From NCBI GenBank assembly GCA_001460835.1, contig CYKH01000281.1, forward strand, positions 1 to 26,138: a DNA stretch of 26,138 nucleotides. The letters are read 5' to 3'. The notes below the pieces were generated by a model. It did not search any database. It worked only from the letters and a program-made list of their open reading frames with translations, and was not told where the DNA came from. The position numbers and the translations under genes were made by a program. Within the stretch, counting starts at the first letter, position 1. Every line of letters starts with the position of its first letter. The DNA comes from Bodo saltans. Lineage: Eukaryota; Euglenozoa; Kinetoplastea; Eubodonida; Bodonidae. This document shows positions 1 to 8,658 of this stretch, in pieces.

Positions 1-1
1 A

Positions 2-3000
2 ATGAAGTTGGTCCCGTACCTTGGCTCATCATTGTCATGCGGAAAGTCAGGAAAGCCCCTCGAGCGGTCTGTGATTGAGCACGTGATCCTTCCCTTGGCG
101 CAGCTCTACAGTAACTTAGGAATGCAAGACTCTGTCGTTGGATTGTTCTCATCGATTCATTACTTGGAGAGTCAAGATACAACTGGCATCGGCCTTGAGC
201 TCTTGCGAAAATGGTCCGATGCACGAAGTGCTTATTCTGGTTCTCTTCAGATCTCATCGTCACCAGTTCTGCCTGGAACATCGGATCAATGCCGTGAAGG
301 CTACGTGCGTACGTTGTGCATGTGCGGTGAATGGCGCAGTGCTCTCACCGCTGCGAAAGATTTTGTTCGTAGTGCCAGTAGTCCCGGACCAAGCATGAGC
401 CCACAGCAACTTCAAGCTTCGTCATCTGCAGCCAGTAATATTTCCATCTCTGGCGCAACTGCTGCGTGGATTCTCAACGAATGGGACGAAGTTGCTGATT
501 TTGCTCAGCGCATCACGAACGAACCGATGCAGTATTTTTTCGTGAATGCTGTGGTGTTCAACCACGTCAATGACAATCCCAATGGCAACCAAGACCAGTT
601 GATATGCATTCGAGACGCAAGGCTAAGTTTAGAAGCGAGCCTGAAATCCCTTCTACCTGTCAGTTACACGCACGCCTACGACAGTATTACCCTTCTTCAA
701 AATTTCCAAGAAATTTGGGAAGCTGTTGCGTTCCGTCGGGCAAAAACTGCGACTCGACGTAATCAAATCAAAGAAATGTGGGCAGCTCGCGTCAACTCCA
801 TGAAGTCAGACAATTATTTTCAGAAGCTACGATCGCTTATGATCCATTCCCTTGTACTCACTCCTGCAGATATGCCGGAGACGTGGCTACAGTTCTGCGA
901 ATCTGTCCGGCCTACATACCCACAACTTGCAAACTGGGCAATGAGAAGTCTCCAACTTGGCCGACTCGCGAGTACTGCAAGCGACGATATTTCAGCTGCG
1001 GTGGTGGCGAAGGGTACTCCGTCTGTACGCGTTGGATACTTCATGCACTTATGGAATACAGGCAAGCTGAGCGACGCTGTGTCGGGAATGCAATCTCTTG
1101 TTGCTCCCCCCACGCAAACCTGCTCGTGCAAGCTCGAAGAGATTGATCCTCGGTCGTTTGGAATGGGACACTTAAAGTTAGGATTGTGGAAGCAAGAAAT
1201 ACACGCCGATAACTTCTGGAAAGGTGAATTGCGTGATGGAATCATCCACCATCTCCACTCTGCCATTCGAGCCTGCCCTGACGACTACGACACGTGGCAT
1301 GCGTGGGCCCTCATGAACTACCGCATTCAACAGCGTGAAAGTGATTTGGATCGTCGCTCGCAATCTATTTTTGTGTCTAAGGCCCACGAGGGTTTCGTGG
1401 CCGCTATTTGTTTGAGCCCCTCCGCTGCTATCTCACTTCAAGATGTGATGCGTTTGTTGCAGCTTTGGTTCGTGCAAAACGGAGTGAGAACACTGAAGGA
1501 ATCTATCGCCGACGCAGTCCAGCGTATCTCCGTGGAGCACTGGATTCACGTGGTGCCGCAGCTCATTGCTCACCTTGGGCACGATTCTCACGACGTGCGA
1601 GACGTTGTGTTCCGAATTCTTCAAAAAATTGCCCTCGCACATCCTCAAGTTGTCGTGTTCCCTCTCCTCGTCAACATCATCCAAGATCCCAATGTATTGC
1701 CTGCGGACACAACTTCCCATCGTGACAGCCTTTCCATTGCCCTGCTCGAAAAGTACGTCCCTCAGCGTGTTCGCAGAGATGCTGAATGGGCTGGTCGACA
1801 GTTGTGCGCAGCGGCGCTGATGCCAATTGAGCATATTCTTGAGCAAATGACGCTTGTGGCCGAGGAGTGGGCTAACATTGACGCGGTTCAATCCCCAACA
1901 AGGTCATCGATAGGAACTCCTTTTATTGCAAATAGTGACATCCCTCACTTCCCTGTTCCTGCCAAAGACAAGAGCGATACCTACGAGGCTGGAAGTCCCA
2001 ACCTGCACCGCCGAACAAGCAACACAACAGCAGCGAATGCAGCGGAAAAATCAAACGCCTCTTCTGACGAGGAGGACTACTTGAGGGCCATTCGGCGGCT
2101 GATGACTGTTGTGTTTATCTACAAGAACAACCCCACACTTGGAAAACTTGGTGATATTGGAAAATTCACTCAGCAAGTGATCGACTACTCCAGGACAGGG
2201 CAACGGGAAAACGCACGATCATTGCTCGAACAGCTAATCGAAGAAATCACAGAACATGTGAAAAAGATTCGCAAAGCGGGAGAAGATGCCCTTAAGGCAG
2301 TGGAACCTTTGGCGTCCGTGCGTAATCTGTCTGTTTCAATGTTCGGCGAGTACAACTGGACGAATCCGTCACAAGTTCCAACGATTGCATCGTTCAGCAC
2401 TCAATGCGACGTGATTCGCTCAAAGAAGCGCCCACGAAAGATCCGCGTGACTGGATCCAATGGAGCAGTGTATGCGTTCTTGTTGAAAAGTAACGAGGAC
2501 ATCCGCCTCGACGAACGTGTGATGCAGTTGTTCGGTCTTGTCAACTCGTTCGTTGAGCTCCAAAAGAGCTCTGCGAATTGTATGATCACCAAATTTCCAG
2601 TGATCCCCATTTCTGCAAATGTTGGGCTCCTTGGCTGGGTTGAGTACAGTGACACTCTGCACGACGTGATTTCAAACTATCGCACGCTTTCCAGCGCAGA
2701 CGGCTACCTCGAACGCGGCCTCCTTTCAGAGCAATTTGACGAACCCTTCGAAGATCTGATGCGGACGACGTGGCCAAAAGTGCAAATCGTGCAAAAAGCG
2801 GAAGCATTCGAAAATGTGTTCAGCTCTCCAACGTGTGAGTCCGCAGATCTTGCTCGATCTATGTGGCAACGTGCCCCGAGTGCCGAAGTCTGGCTAGCTC
2901 GCCGCACTGCCTTCACAGAGTCCTTGGCAACAATGTCCATGGTGGGGTACATCCTAGGTCTCGGTGATCGCCACATGGGAAATATCATGTTGAACATGAG

Positions 3001-3553
3001 CAGTGGCAAGATTGCCCATATTGACTTCGGTGACTCCTTCGATGTGTGCAGAGTTCGCAACACGATCCCTGAGACGGTTCCCTTCCGCTTAACTCGCATC
3101 CTCATTCACGCGATGGAAGTGTTTGGCGTCGATGGCGTGTTCCGCTCAACGTGTGTGTCCATTTTATCGCTTCTTCATCACCACCGAGATAGCATCATCG
3201 CTCTCCTCTCTGCGTTTATTTATGACCCAATCGTTTCGCATCAAGAGAGCATGCGATCTATCCTGGAGCGTCAATCGGCGCCCCAGAATATTGTTGAGCG
3301 AATTCGTAACAAACTCCGAGGCCTTGAACTCGCAGTGCCAGATCAACAATTCCAGCCTTTCGACAATAAAGGCGCGACGCCAATTATCGCACGACCTGAT
3401 ATCCATTTCGTCTCACATGCGTTCAACGATGAGGCCAAGCGTGATGTCTCTGCTGCATTGGCTCCCAAGGAGCAAGTGGACATGTTAATATCAGAAGCAA
3501 CAAATCTAGAGAACTTATCCTCCATGTACTACGGATGGGCACCGTTATGGTAA
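2..3553 (+). CDS. TOR-family PI3K-like serine/threonine kinase, 5'-partial
   Basis: C-terminal 1183 residues of a target-of-rapamycin kinase, the catalytic subunit of TORC-type growth-signalling complexes. The ATG at position 2 is unlikely to be the true start: the frame is open to the window edge and TOR proteins are usually over 2000 residues with N-terminal HEAT repeats, which are absent here. Order seen: FAT-like helical region (about 1-600), a degenerate FRB region (about 603-790) holding a Ser/Thr/Asn-rich insert, kinase domain (about 795-1100) and a C-terminal FATC. The ATP-binding lysine is K829 in FLLKSNEDIR, the catalytic loop is GLGDRHMGN (D989, N994), and the metal-binding Asp is D1008 in HIDFGD. 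The ending ENLSSMYYGWAPLW matches TOR FATC rather than ATM, ATR or DNA-PK, but both FATC cysteines are replaced. Kinetoplastids carry several TOR paralogues; I cannot say which this is. The kinase should be active on motif grounds. Confidence 0.93.
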   Translation: MKLVPYLGSSLSCGKSGKPLERSVIEHVILPLAQLYSNLGMQDSVVGLFSSIHYLESQDTTGIGLELLRKWSDARSAYSGSLQISSSPVLPGTSDQCREGYVRTLCMCGEWRSALTAAKDFVRSASSPGPSMSPQQLQASSSAASNISISGATAAWILNEWDEVADFAQRITNEPMQYFFVNAVVFNHVNDNPNGNQDQLICIRDARLSLEASLKSLLPVSYTHAYDSITLLQNFQEIWEAVAFRRAKTATRRNQIKEMWAARVNSMKSDNYFQKLRSLMIHSLVLTPADMPETWLQFCESVRPTYPQLANWAMRSLQLGRLASTASDDISAAVVAKGTPSVRVGYFMHLWNTGKLSDAVSGMQSLVAPPTQTCSCKLEEIDPRSFGMGHLKLGLWKQEIHADNFWKGELRDGIIHHLHSAIRACPDDYDTWHAWALMNYRIQQRESDLDRRSQSIFVSKAHEGFVAAICLSPSAAISLQDVMRLLQLWFVQNGVRTLKESIADAVQRISVEHWIHVVPQLIAHLGHDSHDVRDVVFRILQKIALAHPQVVVFPLLVNIIQDPNVLPADTTSHRDSLSIALLEKYVPQRVRRDAEWAGRQLCAAALMPIEHILEQMTLVAEEWANIDAVQSPTRSSIGTPFIANSDIPHFPVPAKDKSDTYEAGSPNLHRRTSNTTAANAAEKSNASSDEEDYLRAIRRLMTVVFIYKNNPTLGKLGDIGKFTQQVIDYSRTGQRENARSLLEQLIEEITEHVKKIRKAGEDALKAVEPLASVRNLSVSMFGEYNWTNPSQVPTIASFSTQCDVIRSKKRPRKIRVTGSNGAVYAFLLKSNEDIRLDERVMQLFGLVNSFVELQKSSANCMITKFPVIPISANVGLLGWVEYSDTLHDVISNYRTLSSADGYLERGLLSEQFDEPFEDLMRTTWPKVQIVQKAEAFENVFSSPTCESADLARSMWQRAPSAEVWLARRTAFTESLATMSMVGYILGLGDRHMGNIMLNMSSGKIAHIDFGDSFDVCRVRNTIPETVPFRLTRILIHAMEVFGVDGVFRSTCVSILSLLHHHRDSIIALLSAFIYDPIVSHQESMRSILERQSAPQNIVERIRNKLRGLELAVPDQQFQPFDNKGATPIIARPDIHFVSHAFNDEAKRDVSAALAPKEQVDMLISEATNLENLSSMYYGWAPLW

Positions 3554-3597
3554 GGAGAGGGTGTTGTACACAAGTTCCAATGTGTGACTTACGAGAC

Positions 3598-3610
3598 GAG
3601 AGAGAGAGAG
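3598..3610 (+). repeat. Short GA dinucleotide run
   Basis: About six GA units lie in the TOR 3' flank. It is a minor simple repeat with no evident function. Confidence 0.85.
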
Positions 3611-3970
3611 CCAACGCCCATGATGGTGGGAAAAACGTTCCCAACCAATGAAACCTTCAATGGCAAAAAAAACAAAAGAATGAAGAAAAAGAAAATTCAT
3701 CAAAAAAGAGGGTGGACGAGAGTTTGTTTTTTACAGTTGAAGTATGTATGAGCGGTGGAGGATAGGCACGTGGACAATTCAAGAGAAGTGGATTGAGAGC
3801 TTTGGCATTTTTGGATCACACAATTACCTTTTGCGTTGTGAAAGGAGTAGAGCTGCTTGGGATGAGAAGACTTAACGAATCGACGTCAACAACGAAAGAA
3901 GCGCAATGCACACAGTCACATGTTTTACAAATGAAGTATCTTCTGTTGCCATCAACGTTCACGCGATTTG

Positions 3971-3993
3971 TCCCGTTTTCTTGATTTGTACAG
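3971..3993 (+). promoter_or_regulatory. Predicted spliced-leader acceptor for the IQ-protein gene
   Basis: A pyrimidine-rich run (TCCCGTTTTCTTGATTTG) ends in ACAG, with AG at 3992-3993. The first ATG downstream is at 4032, which gives a 38-base genomic 5' leader. This supports 4032 rather than 4177 as the start of translation. Confidence 0.55.
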
Positions 3994-4031
3994 CTCACAT
4001 TTGGGCGTGCAAGGGAGAAAGAAAAATAGAC

Positions 4032-4271
4032 ATGTCATCCCTTCCTCCTCGTCCTGCCTCCGCAACAATACAAGGCAGGTCAGTGGGCCAGCAACAGCAA
4101 CGCCCACAGCGTCCAACATCGGCAACAGCGACGCGTCATTATCAGGACGCCGCATCATCGTCGTCTGCGGTAGACAATGCAAACGATCTTTCCTCGCAGT
4201 CTGCTGGAGAAAGCCATCATGCATCGATCGATTATTCAATTCTTGCTGACAAAGAAACGCGAGCACGTTGA
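4032..4271 (+). CDS. Probable N-terminal segment of the IQ protein, in a different frame
   Basis: An open frame of 79 residues starts at the first ATG after the predicted trans-splice acceptor (AG at 3993) and stops at a TGA at 4269-4271. The peptide is rich in Ser, Gln, Pro, Ala and Thr, like the disordered parts of the large protein that follows. It overlaps the 1493-residue frame (4177-8658) by 95 bases. A single +1 shift anywhere in the overlap would join the two. It could be a sequence or assembly error, a genuine frameshift, or a separate short upstream reading frame; the sequence alone does not decide. The larger frame has an in-frame TAG at 4171 and no clear acceptor before its own ATG, which favours a joined gene. 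Confidence 0.5.
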   Translation: MSSLPPRPASATIQGRSVGQQQQRPQRPTSATATRHYQDAASSSSAVDNANDLSSQSAGESHHASIDYSILADKETRAR

Positions 4272-7200
4272 TGCGGCGTTACATCCGACTGCTGCCGCCG
4301 CTGCTCCTAATGGACGAAAAGGTGCGTGGTCCTCTCCGTTTATTGATGCCAACAGTTCTTCCATTGTGACCACACCGTCGATTGTGAACCTCATGCATGT
4401 CAGTCGATGGAGAAAGTTTAGTAGAGTACAAGTAGAAATTCTTCAATTTAAGCACATCGTCGAACGAGAAGAGCAAGAGCGAGCTTGGTTGATTGGCTGG
4501 TGGTTGCTGTGGCAGCGGCTTGTTTCGCAGTACATTGAAGTTGGGGCTCGTTTTACAACTGTCAATCACCAAATGAGCGTTCCACGCTCTCACCATCGTC
4601 TCCGGCAGCGAACATTGCGCAAAGATTTAGCTCGATCTCTAGAGAAGTTGAGCCGGAAGACACACTTAGCGCAGCGTTTTATGTCATGGCGTCAGTGTCA
4701 CATGATGTCTCGTGAAGAGAACATTATGGAAACTCTGCGGAATGCCGAGCTCGCTAAGAGAATGAAGGGTGGAGAAACAACACAAGATCTTACATCTGAT
4801 GCGCATAGCCCTGGTAGCAAACAACTTAATACTTCGAATATCACTACGACAACAACTGCCAGCGACGCTTCCACGAGAACTCCAACTCGGTTTCGTGGGT
4901 ACGCTATCGAAGATCCATGGAGCCCTTCCACCAACCACAACAACAATTCAGCAGGTCAGCAACATCACCTATCATCCGCAGTCCCGCCCACGAGGCCATC
5001 GTCCACGTCAGACTCTCGCACAGCCTCCGCCTCCTACGGTCATCACCATCCACCAACCGCCAAGTACGTTGACATCAGCAGCATGGATGCGAATGGTTTG
5101 TCTGCCTCGTCTGCGCATGACTCTCAACTGACAAGTAGTGCCGGTGTAAGTCCGCAATACCATCATCGTCAAGCATCAGACAACAGCGATCATAGCAGTG
5201 TTTCTGTTCTTGGTACAACAACAACAACTACAATGGTCGCTGGCCCCCAATACCATGGCAACCAACAACGAGAATTTGTGTCAACTGAGTCAATTGTTAT
5301 CGATGCAGTCATGACATACAGTTCTGACCTCGTTGTCCGTCACCTCAACAAGTTGTGCAAAATAGCGCAGCGCGAGGAAAGTGCCAGACGAAATGAAATT
5401 GTACTGCAAGCCGTAGCGTTTACTGACTCTCGAAATATTGAATTGGCTTGGATTCTTTCGAAGCTGCATGCGGAGTCGCTCCTTCGCATGTTCTCTAGCG
5501 CTGCAATTGAGTTTCAAGAAAGCGCCATTCGCCAAGAAATTGCTCTGATGGAAAGCAGCGAAGTAATCGATCTTATTGTGGAGCACAGGTTAGAAAGGCA
5601 TGCCCTCAACTCGACTATCTCAAAGAATAGCGGTGTGGAGTCTTTGATATCACGCGGAGCCACTTCGTCAGAACAGCTTGCAGGTGTTCCTATCACTGCC
5701 GTCTCTTCTTGCGGCGTTGTGCTCGTGACATCGCCCCCTGGCTCTCCGCTTGTGAACTTTTCCCTCCCAACACCAGAAGATAGCGTTCTTCAGGCATCGC
5801 CACACCCAACCGCGCCCCCTGCACTCGTTTACCAACTCCCACCAAAATTGAAGTTGCTCCCGACAAACCTTGTAGAAGAGCAAGCGTTTCTGCTTCAGCG
5901 AATCGGGCGAGCCTACTCGGCCCGACAAAACACTTTCCGTCACGTGATGTTCTGGAAGGTCGATCGAGGCATCCGCAAGGAGCTCTGGACTGCGTTCACT
6001 CAAGGCCTTATGGTGCTAGCAGGAAAATTAGCTGGTGTAATCGCAACTTCTAGTGGCAAGCAAAGCGAAGAGAAGACGGCGAAACAAGAGCAGCAACAGT
6101 CCGCGATATCTGTGATTCAGCGCGTTTGTCGTGGATCCAAAGCGCGCTCAAATATCAAATTCGTGCAAGGATTTTGGATAGCTGACCACAACGTAAGGGT
6201 CGAGCTGTTCGACGCTTGGCAAAAGAAGGTTGGACGAATTGAATCCCTTTCGCGGCTTCATGTGTCTGAAATTAATGAACGGTTCGCGGTGTGTCGTCAA
6301 GAGAACGCAACCCGCGTCCAGCTAGAAACTGAACGTTGCTTGTCGACCACAATAAAACGCGCAGTTTCTTGTGTTCAGAAAGTAAGTCGAGCGTTTGTTG
6401 CCCGGAAGCATCTCTATCGGCTCCGTTGCTTTTGGGAAATTGACACTCGCATTCGGAAAGAAGTCTACAACGCATGGATCACAAAGGCGGAGACTCTGGA
6501 ACGAGCAGCTGCGAGGAACCTTTTAAGAATGTCGGAGAAGCAAGTTCGACTCGCCATTGACACTTCAGAGGCCGCAGCTTTCAAGAGCATCTTTGCTTTA
6601 GCACAGCCAGCACTGTTACTCTCCGCAAGCGCTCAACAACAGCGCGCCCTTGCAGTATTATGCTTGCAGCGTTGCGGAAGGGGTCATATCGCTCGAAACC
6701 AAAGGAAAGGCATGCATTTATTTTGGGTTGCAGACACGAATATCCGAGGTGAAGCGCTTGAAGCGTGGCAGGCTCACGTCCATCGTATCATGCATTTCTG
6801 TACCACCTCGTATCGGTTGATGTTTGTTGAGGAAACTGCGTCCCGTGCACCAATCGAGCATGATCAAGCACAAGAGCGCAGCAACCTCATGACGTCAGCC
6901 TCTTTGGTTATTTCCCATCAGATACTGGTGGAAACGTCAACGAGCTTGTACGCTTCCGCCCTGCATGCTCGTGAGGTTTCATTAAAGCAGTTTGGCGAGC
7001 TCGCAACGTTCGAGCATCTCCTCATTCGCACCGCGCTTGATGAGTTCTTCGAGAGGACAACCGTAGAAGTCGATGCGTACAATCTTTCGGATTTTAGCGA
7101 GAAGCTCAAGCTTGAATGCCCTAAACCTAGAGAGATCGTCGCTCGTGGCGCCACAGAGGAAGAAAATAGCGATGCTGATGTCAGCAGTGACGAGGAAGAT

Positions 7201-8658
7201 CACAATAACGCCAGCGGCAAAGACCCTCGCAACTTGTCCACTACTGTTGCAGCGGTGTCGTTGGAACCACATGGTTTTCCCAACAAAACCAGCGACAATA
7301 GTGACGCTGAAGTCAGTAGTGACGATGATGGTGATGATGATGGCATCAAAGACAAGAAGACTAGCGATGAATCCGTCGATGTTTCCAGTGAAGACAGCAA
7401 GGAACGCCGCAGCGTAAAAAAGATGTCTTGCACTCAAGATGAGGAAGAAGACGTAGATGTCTCAAGCGACGAAGACGATAGATTTCCAAAAGAGGTTCGG
7501 GCAAACCAAGTTCGTCGCACAGAAGAGCAACAGCAGCAGCAGCAGCAAGCCTTGCCAGAAGTGCCACAACCATCTCATCCGCAGTCGGATGGTGGATCTA
7601 CTGTAGTTGTCGCCTCATCTGAAGATGATGAAGAAGACGATGACGATGTCGACGTTTCCGATGACGATGATGATGCCGATCACAGTGATTTAGCGCTCAG
7701 CGGCATGGTTGAAATGTTGATGCGAATGGAAGCTGCGATGAGGCAACAATTTCAAGAAAACGAGGCGCAAGAGCGTGTTGTACTCAAGAAACATCACACA
7801 GCCGAACTTTCCGCAATTGAAGAAGGTGATGATGATGACGACTCCGACGACGATGGCTCTTTTCATATCGAATCGCCGCAAGCGAACGTCGACTTGCACA
7901 CACCAGCCAAGAGCAATAACACGCATCGACCTCAGTCAATTCTGAAGCGCCGTGTTCCAAGAGCATCATCAGCCGGCGCGAAGCCGAAGAAGAATCTCTC
8001 TCTGTCCCAGAGTATGCAGAGCGGCGAACTACAGAAGTCGACTTCATCGTCTGTGACCCTCCTCCTCCGCCATTCAACATCTGGAGGCCAACCTGACGAT
8101 AGCGTTGAACTTCTCTCCGACGATGAGTCAATCGACGTCACCAGCGATGACAGCAGCAGTGCTGATGACAGCGGTCCCATTGCACCTCCTGCTCCCATTG
8201 CCCCAGCGAAGTCATGGGTCAGAGACACGTACACACGTATTTTTGCTAATCAACGTTCAACGTTGGAGGGCGCCGAGTATGCTGCTCGGTACGAGATTCT
8301 TCAAGAATTGTTCAAGCTACAGCATTCGCTGCTTAGCGCGCAAGAATACTTGATGCGTCACTCGACTGTGATTGTGAACCGCAATGCGTTCGCTCGTAAC
8401 ATGTTAACCACCAAGCAGAAAATGGAGGATATGGTGAAAATGCAACTCCGCAGGGGTAACTCTCTGCTGAACGCGGCAAATGTTGTTTCTTCCCAGCGTC
8501 CTCCCCCTCGCGGCTCGTTGACTAGGACACGATCTAACAGCTCCGACTTTTCTTTGAATTCTACGTTAGCGTCACCTGACTCTATCGCATCTAGGTCGAA
8601 CTCAATGGCGATTGGCAACGCTTCTGTCACGTCAATTCTTCGTGAAGCTCAGTCTTGA
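4177..8658 (+). CDS. Large IQ-motif protein with acidic DVSSD repeats
   Basis: Encodes 1493 residues from the ATG at 4177; the true start is probably at 4032 in another frame. I recognise no named family. Seen in order: a Trp-rich helical segment (about 70-125), a Ser/Thr/His/Asn-rich disordered region (about 200-365), a helical region (about 370-490), then four copies of an IQ-type motif (residues about 568-609, 642-684, 728-770, 825-867). Each IQ copy is followed at fixed distance by an FW-D-IR-E-AW block. IQ motifs bind calmodulin or related EF-hand proteins such as centrins, so a cytoskeletal or basal-body role is plausible but inferred. The C-terminal third has six acidic DVSSD-type motifs, a seven-residue polyglutamine (7528-7548) and a RPQSILK motif (1251-1257). 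The acidic serine clusters fit casein kinase 2 sites. No membrane segments or enzyme motifs are visible. Confidence 0.88.
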   Translation: MQTIFPRSLLEKAIMHRSIIQFLLTKKREHVDAALHPTAAAAAPNGRKGAWSSPFIDANSSSIVTTPSIVNLMHVSRWRKFSRVQVEILQFKHIVEREEQERAWLIGWWLLWQRLVSQYIEVGARFTTVNHQMSVPRSHHRLRQRTLRKDLARSLEKLSRKTHLAQRFMSWRQCHMMSREENIMETLRNAELAKRMKGGETTQDLTSDAHSPGSKQLNTSNITTTTTASDASTRTPTRFRGYAIEDPWSPSTNHNNNSAGQQHHLSSAVPPTRPSSTSDSRTASASYGHHHPPTAKYVDISSMDANGLSASSAHDSQLTSSAGVSPQYHHRQASDNSDHSSVSVLGTTTTTTMVAGPQYHGNQQREFVSTESIVIDAVMTYSSDLVVRHLNKLCKIAQREESARRNEIVLQAVAFTDSRNIELAWILSKLHAESLLRMFSSAAIEFQESAIRQEIALMESSEVIDLIVEHRLERHALNSTISKNSGVESLISRGATSSEQLAGVPITAVSSCGVVLVTSPPGSPLVNFSLPTPEDSVLQASPHPTAPPALVYQLPPKLKLLPTNLVEEQAFLLQRIGRAYSARQNTFRHVMFWKVDRGIRKELWTAFTQGLMVLAGKLAGVIATSSGKQSEEKTAKQEQQQSAISVIQRVCRGSKARSNIKFVQGFWIADHNVRVELFDAWQKKVGRIESLSRLHVSEINERFAVCRQENATRVQLETERCLSTTIKRAVSCVQKVSRAFVARKHLYRLRCFWEIDTRIRKEVYNAWITKAETLERAAARNLLRMSEKQVRLAIDTSEAAAFKSIFALAQPALLLSASAQQQRALAVLCLQRCGRGHIARNQRKGMHLFWVADTNIRGEALEAWQAHVHRIMHFCTTSYRLMFVEETASRAPIEHDQAQERSNLMTSASLVISHQILVETSTSLYASALHAREVSLKQFGELATFEHLLIRTALDEFFERTTVEVDAYNLSDFSEKLKLECPKPREIVARGATEEENSDADVSSDEEDHNNASGKDPRNLSTTVAAVSLEPHGFPNKTSDNSDAEVSSDDDGDDDGIKDKKTSDESVDVSSEDSKERRSVKKMSCTQDEEEDVDVSSDEDDRFPKEVRANQVRRTEEQQQQQQQALPEVPQPSHPQSDGGSTVVVASSEDDEEDDDDVDVSDDDDDADHSDLALSGMVEMLMRMEAAMRQQFQENEAQERVVLKKHHTAELSAIEEGDDDDDSDDDGSFHIESPQANVDLHTPAKSNNTHRPQSILKRRVPRASSAGAKPKKNLSLSQSMQSGELQKSTSSSVTLLLRHSTSGGQPDDSVELLSDDESIDVTSDDSSSADDSGPIAPPAPIAPAKSWVRDTYTRIFANQRSTLEGAEYAARYEILQELFKLQHSLLSAQEYLMRHSTVIVNRNAFARNMLTTKQKMEDMVKMQLRRGNSLLNAANVVSSQRPPPRGSLTRTRSNSSDFSLNSTLASPDSIASRSNSMAIGNASVTSILREAQS
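5878..6777 (+). repeat. Four-copy IQ plus FW-D-IR-E-AW protein module
   Basis: Four copies lie at about 5878-6003, 6100-6228, 6358-6486 and 6649-6777, inside the IQ-protein gene. From the IQ glutamine to the closing aromatic residue they align without a gap. The shared pattern is Q-[RK]-x-x-R-[GA]-x-x-A-R, eight variable residues, F-W-x-x-D-x-x-[IV]-R-x-E, then A-[WF] four residues later. The linkers between copies differ in length and sequence. Confidence 0.85.
7159..8163 (+). repeat. Six dispersed acidic DVSSD-type motifs
   Basis: Copies occur near 7165, 7306, 7366, 7447, 7642 and 8122. They read SDADVSSDEED, SDAEVSSDDDG, ESVDVSSEDSK, EDVDVSSDEDD, DDVDVSDDDDD and ESIDVTSDDSS. They are separated by unrelated low-complexity sequence and codon choice varies among copies, so the similarity is not simply recent DNA duplication. 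Confidence 0.8.
7528..7548 (+). repeat. CAG/CAA run encoding seven glutamines
   Basis: CAA, five CAG codons and CAA give a seven-residue polyglutamine in the IQ protein. The pure CAG part is only 15 bases, at 7531-7545. Confidence 0.95.

Larger units (their letters stand above)
3554..4031 (+). other. Intergenic region between the TOR gene and the IQ-protein gene
   Basis: This 478-base gap holds the TOR 3' untranslated region and the 5' leader of the next gene. It begins with purine-rich DNA, including a short GA run at 3598-3610 and A-rich sequence around 3664-3710, and ends in a pyrimidine-rich tract with an AG at 3992-3993. Short open frames inside it look random in composition, and I do not call a gene. 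No tRNA-like or hairpin-rich element is evident by eye. Confidence 0.6.

Noticed and set aside
3793-3984. Short + strand open frame in the gap before the IQ protein
   Set aside because: It precedes the predicted splice acceptor, has no family resemblance and looks like random intergenic translation.
4769-5131. 120-codon + strand frame inside the IQ-protein gene
   Set aside because: It is a shadow frame of the Ser/Thr/His-rich low-complexity region, with no acceptor of its own.
6982-7437. Minus-strand open frame of 151 codons with hydrophobic composition
   Set aside because: It is antisense to the acidic repeats of the IQ protein. GAT/GAC/GAA runs read backwards as Ile, Val and Phe codons.
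7528-7548. Possible expanded CAG repeat locus
   Set aside because: It has only seven glutamine codons, five of them pure CAG. It is ordinary low complexity.
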